This document shows positions 8,423-14,710 of a stretch of 14,710 nt of DNA, piece after piece (the stretch's first letter is position 1; every line of letters starts with the position of its first letter). A model generated the notes under the pieces. That model worked only from the letters and a program-made list of their open reading frames with translations, did not search any database and had not been told where the DNA came from. This stretch comes from Actinidia chinensis. Lineage: Eukaryota > Streptophyta > Magnoliopsida > Ericales > Actinidiaceae. The position numbers were made by a program, and so were the translations under genes. Location of the stretch: contig VIGQ01000625.1 of the NCBI GenBank assembly GCA_009663005.1, positions 1 through 14,710 of the forward strand. The letters run 5' to 3'.

Positions 8423-9034
8423 GCGAGGGTAGACTTTTGACTATCGAGTTTAATTTCAAGCTCAAAGTTATAGGGTATTGTAGTTATGGACTATGTTGTA
8501 CTTTTCTTTTTTCCCCCAGATTACGCTAATTTGAATTTTTGGTTAATGAGTTGTGACTAATTTTGCCATTATTTTGTTTAGTGAAGGACTATTGCTATTG
8601 AATATCGGACTCAAATGGGTGTTACCGTGCTAATAGCGATGCCAGGCCCAAGTACGCTCAAATCCCTATCTCCGCCGCCTTTGAATGTGTGGTACGTATG
8701 TGTGGCTGTAAATTTGAATTTATCTTGGGCCTTAATTAACCATGAAATTGAGTTCACCGGGTTCAATTTCAGCTCACGTTATTAGGTAGTATTAGACACG
8801 GCTTATGTTGTACTTTGTCTTCTTAAAATCATGCTGCATTTGAGTTTTTGTGTAATATGTAGTGGAATGTTTTGAATTGTTCTGTTTTGCGAGGACTATT
8901 GCTATTGACTACCGGATTCAACTTCAGGCTCGAGTATTTAGGTACTTTTTGTAGTACTTTATGTTGTTTTTTATTTATAGCATGATTTCAATGTTGAGAA
9001 CGCGTCACTGACTGCTTTGACATTTTTTTGTTTT
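8423..9034 (+). repeat. Tetramer unit, subtype B of the 1.5 kb block (612 bp)
   Basis: m2 box near 8581, altered ACCGGG core near 8756, m4 at 8889, CTCGAG at 8929. m2 has GAATATCGGACTC and AAGTACGCTCAAATCC. m3 has AGCTCACGTTATTAGG. A private CCCCC run at about 8513-8517 interrupts m1. Confidence 0.93.
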
Positions 9035-9306
9035 GCGCGGTATAATACTGTTGACTATCGGTTTAATTTCAGCTCAAGTATTAGGGTATAGTAGTTTTAT
9101 GGCCGTATGGTTGTACTTTGTCGTTTTAAATTATGCTAATTTGAATTTATTTTGTTTTGTGAGGACTATTGCTATTGTACCGGAGTCCTTTCAAAGCTCG
9201 AGTATTTAGGGGTACTTTTTGTTAGTACTTTATGTTGTTTTTTATTTATAGCATGATTTTAATGTTTGAGTAACGAGTAGTGACTGCTTTGCATTTTTTT
9301 TGTTTT
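9035..9306 (+). repeat. Dimer unit m1-m4 (272 bp)
   Basis: Same internal junction as the other dimers (GAATTTATTTTGTTTTGTG, m4 from 9159). The m4 start is damaged (GCTATTGTACCGGAGTCC). From about 9207 onwards m4 is clean. Confidence 0.94.
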
Positions 9307-9916
9307 GCGAGGACTAATACTGTTGACTATCGGGTTTAATTTCAAGCTCAAGTTATTAGGGTATTAGTAGTTATGGCCGTATGTTGTACTTTGTCTTTTT
9401 CAAATTATGCTAATTTGAATTTTTGAGTAATGAGTTGTGACTATTTTGCATTTATTTTGTTTTAGTGAGGCTATTGTATGACTAGAGGCTCAAGTTGGGT
9501 GTACGTGGTAATAGCGGAGCCCTAGGCCCAAGTACTCTCAATCCATATCTCCACGCCTTGAATGTGTGGTACGTAATGTGGCTGTAAATTTGTATATTAT
9601 CTTGGCCTAATTTAACCTGAATTGAATTGTTTCCCCGGGTTATATTTCCAGCCTCATGTTAATTAGGTATTATTAGACAAGGCCTTATTGTTAAAATTTG
9701 TCTTTTTAAAAATTATGTGATTTGAGTTTTTGTGTAAGATGTAGTGACTCGTTGCATTTGTTCGTTTTGCGAGGACTATGATTGACTACCGGATTCAACT
9801 TCAGCTCGAAGTATTTGGGTACCTTTTTGTTAGTTACTTTATGTTGTTTTTTATTAGAGCACATGATTTAATTTGTTTGAGTAAAGAGTAGTGAATGCTT
9901 TGCATTTTTTTGTTTT
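9307..9916 (+). repeat. Tetramer unit, subtype A of the 1.5 kb block (610 bp)
   Basis: m2 box at 9465, CCCGGG at 9634, m4 at 9769. m3 has GCCTCATGTTAATTAGG and TTGTTAAAATTTGTC, matching its counterpart at 7791. The first ~160 bases are clean, the rest indel-rich. CTCGAG is disturbed to CTCGAAG. Confidence 0.93.
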
Positions 9917-10534
9917 GCGAGAGTACTAATGTTGGACTATCGGGTTTAATTTCAAGATCAAGTTCTAGTGTATTAGTGTTATGGCCGTATGTTGTACTTT
10001 GTCGTTTTCAAATTATGACTAATTTGAATTTTGGGGTAATGAGTTGTGACTATTTTGAATTATTTTGTTTTGTGAAGGGACGATTGACTATTGACTATCG
10101 GACCTCAACGTGGTGTACCGTGCTAATAGCGATGCCTAGCCCAAGTACGCTCAAATCCATATCTCCACGCCTTTGGATGTTGTGGATACGTATTTGTGGC
10201 TTTAAATTTTGTATATTATCTTGCGGCCTTATTAACTTGGAACTGAAGTGCCCCGGGTTAAATTTCAAGCTCAAGTTAACTTAGGTATTATAGACAAGGC
10301 TTATGGTTTGTACTTGTCTTTTTAAAATATTGCTGTGATTTGAGTTTTTGTGTAATATGTAGTGACTGTTTGCCATTTGTTCTGTATTGCGAGCGACTAT
10401 TGCTATTGACTACCGATTCACTTCAAGCTCGAGTTATTTAGGTACTTGTTGTTAGTACGTATGTTGTTTTTTATTTATAGCATGATTTCAATGTTTGAGT
10501 AACGAGTAGTACGACTGCTTGCATTTTTTGTTTT
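9917..10534 (+). repeat. Tetramer unit, subtype B of the 1.5 kb block (618 bp)
   Basis: m2 box near 10072, CCCGGG at 10252, m4 at 10389, CTCGAG at 10428. m1 has TAGTGTATTAGTG and GGGGTAATGAG. m2 has AAGTACGCTCAAATCC. m3 has AACTTGGAACTGAAGTGCCC. It contains the longest open frame of the window (9895-10284), which I reject as a gene. Confidence 0.93.
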
Positions 10535-10803
10535 GCGAGAGTAATACATGTTTGACTATGGGTTTAATTTCAAGCTCAAGTTATTAGGGTATAGTAGTTA
10601 TGCGCCGAATATATGTTGTACTTTGTTCGTTTCAAATTATGCTAATTTGAATTTATTTTGTTTTGTGGAGCTATGCTATGATTACGGATTCAACTTCAAG
10701 CTCGAGTTATTAGGTACTTTTTGTTTTTGTCTTTATGTGTTTTTATTTATAGCATGATTTTCATGTTGCGTACGGTAGTGACGCTTTGCCTTTTTTTTGT
10801 TTT
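10535..10803 (+). repeat. Dimer unit m1-m4 (269 bp)
   Basis: Junction GAATTTATTTTGTTTTGTG with m4 from about 10665, CTCGAG present. It has the dimer mark TTCGTTTCAAATTATG. It opens the third 1.5 kb block. Confidence 0.93.
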
Positions 10804-11428
10804 GGAGAGGACTATACTGTTGAATATCGGGTTAGTTTCAAGCTCAAGTTATTAGTGGTATGGTCATTAGTAGGTTATGGCCGTATGTTGTACTTTGGTC
10901 TTTTTCAAATTATGCTAATTGATTTTTGAGTAGTAATGAGTGTGGAGCTATTTGCATTTATTTGTTAGTGAGGACTACTTGCTATTGACAGCGACTCAAG
11001 TGGTGTGACCTTTGGTCCGTGGTAATAGCGATGCAGAGGCCCAAGTTACTACCAAATCCATATCTCCACGCCTTTGGAAGTGTGTGGTAGTAACTGTGGC
11101 TTTAAATTTTGTATATTTATTGGGCCTTAATAACCTGAACTTGAAGTTCCCCGGGTTCATTTTCAAGCTCATGTTAATTAGGTAGATATAGACAAGGCCT
11201 TTGTAAACTTTGTCTTTTTAAAATTTATGCGATTTGAGTTTTTGTGTATATGTAGTGACTGTTTTGCATTTGGTTCTGTTTTTGCGAGCGGAATATTGCT
11301 ATCGTATGAACTACGGATTCAACTTCAAGCTCGAGTTATTTGGGTACGTTTTGTTAGACTATGTGTTTTTATTATAGCAGATTTTAATGTTGCAGTAACG
11401 AGTAGTGGACTGCTTGCATTATTTTGTT
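10804..11428 (+). repeat. Tetramer unit, subtype A of the 1.5 kb block (625 bp)
   Basis: m2 box at 10969, CCCGGG at 11150, m4 near 11284, CTCGAG at 11330. m3 has AGCTCATGTTAATTAGG and TTGTAAACTTTGTC, as in 7791 and 9307. m1 has a small insertion around 10858-10872. Confidence 0.93.
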
Positions 11429-12049
11429 GCGAGGAGTACTATGTGGACTACGGGGTATTTCAAGCTCAAGGTTATTAGTTGTATAGTCGTTATGGCCGTA
11501 TGTGTACTTGTCGTTTTTTTCCACCTTATGCTAATTGGGAGTTTTGGGTAATGAGTTTGTCGCCTATTTGCATTTATTTTGTTTTGTGAGGAATATTTGC
11601 TATTGGACTATCGGACTCAAGTGGGGTGGAAGTGCTATAGCGATGCCTAGGCCCACGTACGCCTCAAATCCATATCTCCACGCCTTGAATGTTGTTTACG
11701 TTATTTGTGGCTTAAATTTAGTTATTTATCGTTGGGCTATTAACTGAACTTGAAGTGCCCCGGTTCAATTTCGAAGCTCACGTTAATTAGTATTATTCGA
11801 CAAGGCATTATGTGTACTTTGTCTTTGTCAAAATATGATGATTTGAGTTTTGTGTCATATGTAGTGAGGTTCTGCCATTTGTTCTGTATTGCGAGGACTC
11901 TATTGCTCTTGACTACCGGATTCAACTTCAAGCTCGAGTTATTTAGGTACGCATTTTGATTAGTACCTAATATATGTTGTTTTTTTTTATTTATAGCATA
12001 ATTTAATGTTTGAGAACGAGTATGTGACTGCTTTGCAATTTTTTTTGTT
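11429..12049 (+). repeat. Tetramer unit, subtype B of the 1.5 kb block (621 bp)
   Basis: m2 box at 11586, CCCCGG near 11757, m4 at 11891, CTCGAG at 11933. m2 has CGTACGCCTCAAATCC. m3 has AGCTCACGTTAATTAG and GAAGTGCCCC. It closes the third block. No dimer follows, so the 2-4-4 order stops here. Confidence 0.92.
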
Positions 12050-12691
12050 TTCGAAGACCTACATACTTTTGATTGACTATCGGGTTTTATTTCAAGCTCA
12101 AGTTAGTAGGTATTATAGTTATGCCGTATGTTTGTAGCTTTTGTCTTTTTCAAATTAATGCTACTTTGGAATTTTTGAGTAATGAGTTTGTGACTTTTTG
12201 TCATTTATTTGTAAAGTGAGGACGATTGCTATTGACTATCGACTCAGTGGGTGTACCTGTGCTAATAGCGAGCCTAGGCCCAGTACTTTCCTCAAAATCC
12301 ATATCTCCACCCTTTGAAATGTGTGGTAGTAACTGGTGTCTTTAAATTTTGTATATTTATCTTGGGCCTTAATTAACCTGAACTTGAAGTTCCCGGTTCA
12401 ATTTCAAGCTCAAGTTATTAGGAATTATTAGACAAGGCCTTATATTGTACTTTGTCTTTTAAAACATTATGCTGATTTGAGTTGTTGTGTAAATATGTAG
12501 TGACTGTTTTTGCATTTGTTTGTGCTGTTTTTTTGCGAGTGATTTGCTATTGACTAACCGGATTCAACTTCAAGCTAGAGTTATTTATGTAAACTTTTTT
12601 GTTAGTACTTGTTATGTTGTTTTTTATTTATTAATACATGAATTTAATGTTTGAGTCACGAGGTAGTTACTGCTTTGCATTTTTTTTTTTT
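12050..12691 (+). repeat. Tetramer unit (642 bp)
   Basis: The m1 box is worn (TCGAAGACC). m2 box at 12216, CCCGG near 12392, m4 near 12535. CTCGAG is CTAGAG. m3 has TTATTAGGAATTATTAGAC, a variant otherwise seen in the units at 314 and 14215. Confidence 0.92.
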
Positions 12692-13348
12692 TCGAGGACT
12701 AATACTACTTGTGACTAATCGGGATTACTTTCAGGCTCAAGTTATTAGGGTATTAGTAGTTTCATGGCCGGTAAAACTGTTGTAACTTTGTACTTTTTCA
12801 AATTATGCTTAATTGAATTTTTGATAATGACTGTGACTATTTTCATTTATTTTAGTTAGTAGAGGACTATTGCTATTGACTATACGGACTCATGGGTGTC
12901 ACACCGTCTGTAATAGCGATCCTAGGCCTCAATAGACGCAAATCATATCTCCATCACGCCTTTGAATGTTTTGTGGTACGTAACTGTGGCTTTAAATTTT
13001 TGTATTTTTATCTGGGCCATAATTAACCTAACTTGGAAAAGTTCCCCGGGTTTCAATTTCAAAGCTCAGTTCCTTAGACTTATTAGACAACAGGCCCTTA
13101 TTATGTGGTACTTTGTCCTTTTAAATTATGGCTGATTTGAGTTTTTGTGTAAGATTTTGTGACTTGTTTTGCATTTTGTTTCTGTTTTGCAAGGACTATT
13201 GCTAATTGATTACCGGATTTCAACTTCAAGCTCTGAGTTATTAGAGGTCCTTTTGTATAGTACTTTAATGTTGTTTTTTAGTTTGCATGATTTTTAATGT
13301 TGAGTCAACGAGATAGTGACTGCTTTTTGCATTTTACTTTTTGTATTT
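12692..13348 (+). repeat. Tetramer unit (657 bp)
   Basis: m2 box near 12859, CCCGGG at 13045, m4 at 13189. It carries GGGCCATAATTAACC, TATGTGGTACTTTGTCC, GTGTAAGATTTTGTGAC and GCAAGGACTATTGC. These link it to the unit at 314, and like that unit it stands directly before a pentamer. It has many single-base insertions, which account for its length. Confidence 0.92.
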
Positions 13349-14214
13349 GCGAGGACAATACTGTTGACATCGGGTTTAGTTTCAAAGCATCAAGTTATTA
13401 GTGTATTAGTATTTTATGGGCCGTCCTGTTTACTTTGCTCTTTTTCAATATGCCTCATTTTGAATTTTTTTTTGTATGACTTTTGTGACTATTTTGCATT
13501 TATTTTGTTTTTAGTGGGACTAATCTTTTGACTATCGAGTTTAATTTCAAGCTCAAGTTATTAGGGTATTAGTAGTTATGGCCGTATGTTGTACTTTGTC
13601 TTTTTCAAATTAATGCTAATTTAATTTTTGAGTATGAGTTTGTGACTATTTTGCATTTAATTTGTTTTAAGTGAGGACTATTTGCTTTATTGACTATGGA
13701 CTCAAGTGGGTGTACGTGCTTAAAAAATAGCGATGCCTAGGCCCAAGTACTCCCTCAATCCAATCTTCTCCTGCCCGCGCCTTTGAATGTTGTCGCCTAC
13801 GTCCTTATGACCCTGTGAGCCTCTGTAATTTTGTAAAAAAAAATACTCTTTTTATCTTCCGGATACGGGGGCCCTCATATTACCACATGAACTGAAGTTT
13901 TCCCTCCCCTCCCCGGGTTTCAATTTCACAAGCTCAAGTGTAATGAGGTATTATTAGACAAGGCCTGTATGTTGTACTTTGTCTTTTTTATTAAAATTAA
14001 ATGCTGATTTTTGGTTTTTTTGTGTAATATATTAGTGACTGTGTTTCATTTGTTCTGTTTTGCGAGGACATTGCTATTGACTACCGAATTAAAAACTTCA
14101 AGCTCGGTTATTTAGGTACTTTTTGTTGTACTTTATGTTTTTTTTTTATGTTATATACAATGATTTAATGTTTGCGTTACGCGTAGTGACTGCTTTGCAT
14201 TTTTTTTGTTTTGG
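13349..14214 (+). repeat. Pentamer unit m1-m1-m2-m3-m4 (866 bp), indel-rich
   Basis: First m1 at 13349 with GGGTTTAGTTTC and TTATTAGTGTATTAG. Second m1 at 13514 with AGTGGGACTAATC and ATCGAGTTTAATTTC. m2 at 13671, CCCGGG at 13912, m4 at 14062. It has the same structure and the same private variants as the pentamer at 934. It is ~80 bp longer, largely because m2 and early m3 (about 13750-13930) are full of inserted C, T and A bases. Confidence 0.92.
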
Positions 14215-14686
14215 GCGAGGACTAATACTGTTGACTATCGGCTCCAATTGGGTGTACCGTGGTAATACGATGCCTAGGCCCCAAGTAAGCTCAAATCCAT
14301 ATCTTCCACGCGCTTTTTTTTGAATTTTTGTTGTACGTAACTTTCTGCTTTCACATTTTTGTATATTTATCTTGGGCCATAATTAACCTGAACTTGAAGT
14401 TCCCCGGGTTCAATTTCAAGCTCAAGTTAATTAGGAATTATTAGACAAGGCCTTATGTGGTACTTTGTCCTTTTAAAATTATGCTGATTTGAGTTTTTGT
14501 GTAAGATGTTGTGACTGTTTTGCATTTGTTCTGTTTTGCAAGGACTATTGCTATTGATTACCGGATTCAACTTCAAGCTCGAGTTATTTAGGTACCTTTT
14601 GTTAGTACTTTATGTTGTTTTTTATTTATAGCATGATTTTAATGTTTGAGTAACGAGTAGTGACTGCTTTGCATTTTTTTTGTTTT
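14215..14686 (+). repeat. Trimer unit m1/m2 hybrid-m3-m4 (472 bp)
   Basis: Starts with a typical m1 box (GCGAGGACTAATACTGTTGA, CTATCGG) and switches at about 14242 into m2 (TTGGGTGTACCG, CGATGCCTAGGCCCC). m3 CCCGGG at 14403, m4 at 14538, CTCGAG at 14578. The body of m1 is missing. m3 and m4 share TTAGGAATTATTAG, TTATGTGGTACTTTGTCC and GCAAGG with the unit at 314. Confidence 0.93.
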
Positions 14687-14710
14687 GCGAGGACTAATAC
14701 TGTTGACTAT
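14687..14710 (+). repeat. Partial m1 box (array continues to the right)
   Basis: GCGAGGACTAATACTGTTGA is the start of another unit. The array therefore extends beyond the window on this side too. Confidence 0.93.

Larger units (their letters stand above)
7514..9034 (+). repeat. Second-level higher-order block 1 (dimer + tetramer A + tetramer B, ~1,521 bp)
   Basis: Composed of the units at 7514, 7791 and 8423, ten monomers in all. The block is defined by order and by position-specific variants: CATGTTAATTAGG and TTAAACTTTGTC in the first tetramer, TACGCTCAAATCC in the second. The same order follows immediately to the right. Confidence 0.82.
9035..10534 (+). repeat. Second-level higher-order block 2 (~1,500 bp)
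   Basis: Units at 9035, 9307 and 9917 in the same dimer, A-type, B-type order as block 1, with the same diagnostic variants in the same places. Confidence 0.82.
10535..12049 (+). repeat. Second-level higher-order block 3 (~1,515 bp)
   Basis: Units at 10535, 10804 and 11429. Same order and marks as blocks 1 and 2. The next unit at 12050 is a tetramer and not a dimer, so the regular series ends here. Confidence 0.8.
1..14710. repeat. Satellite DNA array, ~618 bp tetrameric higher-order unit of ~155 bp monomers
   Basis: The same ordered landmarks recur from end to end: the m1 box GCGAGGACTAATACTGTTGA, CCTAGG in m2, CCCGGG and AAGGCCTTATG in m3, and CTTCAAGCTCGAG in m4. Spacing between successive m1 boxes is mostly 577-657 bp, with exceptions of about 275, 472, 784 and 866 bp that correspond to loss or gain of whole monomers. 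All copies lie head to tail with no inversion and no foreign insertion. The strand shown is T- and G-rich: one clean line I counted (6661-6720) has 27 T, 13 A, 12 G and 7-8 C. No stretch of the window lies outside the array, so every long gene-free stretch is satellite. Long homogeneous arrays of ~150-180 bp monomers are typical of centromeric or pericentromeric chromatin. That location is inference here, and an rDNA spacer or subtelomeric array is not excluded. Confidence 0.97.

Noticed and set aside
8495..8525. CCCCC run in m1 at about 8513-8517 as an insertion-element trace
   Set aside because: Only a few extra bases, no target duplication, and the flanking m1 sequence is continuous. It fits a sequencing error.
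9895..10284. Open frame of 129 codons, plus about a dozen shorter frames of 63-89 codons on both strands
   Set aside because: They are translations of the satellite in whichever frame indels leave open. The same peptide words recur (for example FKLKL, LFCFV, IAMPRP, NYANLN) at repeat positions on the plus strand, the frames start and end at arbitrary points of the monomers, and none is conserved from unit to unit.
314..14686. CRISPR-like regular repetition
   Set aside because: The period is ~155/618 bp and the entire period is repeated. There are no short identical repeats separated by unique spacers and no cas genes.
1..14710. CENP-B box, telomere repeat, rRNA gene, LTR or transposon remnants
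   Set aside because: I looked for these and saw none. No match to the CENP-B box core, no tandem telomere-type hexamer or heptamer, no conserved rRNA sequence, and no terminal repeats, target-site duplications or transposase or reverse-transcriptase motifs interrupt the array. An rDNA intergenic spacer is thus unsupported but not formally excluded.
1..14710. A novel multi-gene biological system
   Set aside because: There is no coding sequence in the window. What is unusual here is the layered satellite structure, not genes.

Overview
The whole 14,710-base window is one uninterrupted head-to-tail satellite DNA array. I see no protein-coding gene, no RNA gene, no transposon and no unique sequence anywhere in it. 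This is eukaryotic heterochromatin-type DNA (centromeric, pericentromeric or subtelomeric cannot be told apart here). The species cannot be read from the sequence. The ~155 bp monomer length is in the range common for plant and animal centromere-type satellites, but I do not recognise the family.

Architecture. The basic period is ~618 bp, best seen in the clean copy at 6621-7238. That unit is a tetramer of four related monomers of about 158, 154, 157 and 149 bp, called m1, m2, m3 and m4 here. Each begins with, or is aligned by, a box resembling GCGAGGACTAATACTGTTGA followed by CTATCGGGTTTAATTTCAAG. m2 is the most divergent and carries CCTAGG. m3 carries CCCGGG and AGGCCT. m4 carries CTCGAG. 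Using the m1 box as the unit start, I count 26 complete units between 39 and 14686: 18 tetramers, 5 dimers (m1-m4), 2 pentamers (m1-m1-m2-m3-m4) and 1 trimer (m1/m2 hybrid-m3-m4). All lie in the same orientation.

Layout. 1-38: tail of an m4. 39-313: dimer. 314-933: tetramer. 934-1717: pentamer. 1718-7238: nine consecutive tetramers, two of them with internal deletions. 7239-7790: two tandem dimers. From 7514 to 12049 the order dimer-tetramer-tetramer is repeated three times with a ~1.5 kb period, which is a second level of higher-order repeat. 12050-13348: two tetramers. 13349-14214: a second pentamer like that at 934. 14215-14686: the trimer. 14687-14710: start of the next unit.

Mechanism suggested. 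Every change in monomer number is explained by out-of-register exchange inside the ~28 bp box shared by the monomers. Variants shared by several distant units are real and define subfamilies. The many single-copy indels, in contrast, are clustered in some stretches and absent from others. They look more like residual long-read sequencing error than evolution. Small open reading frames in the window are by-products of the repeat in shifting frames, and none is supported as a gene.
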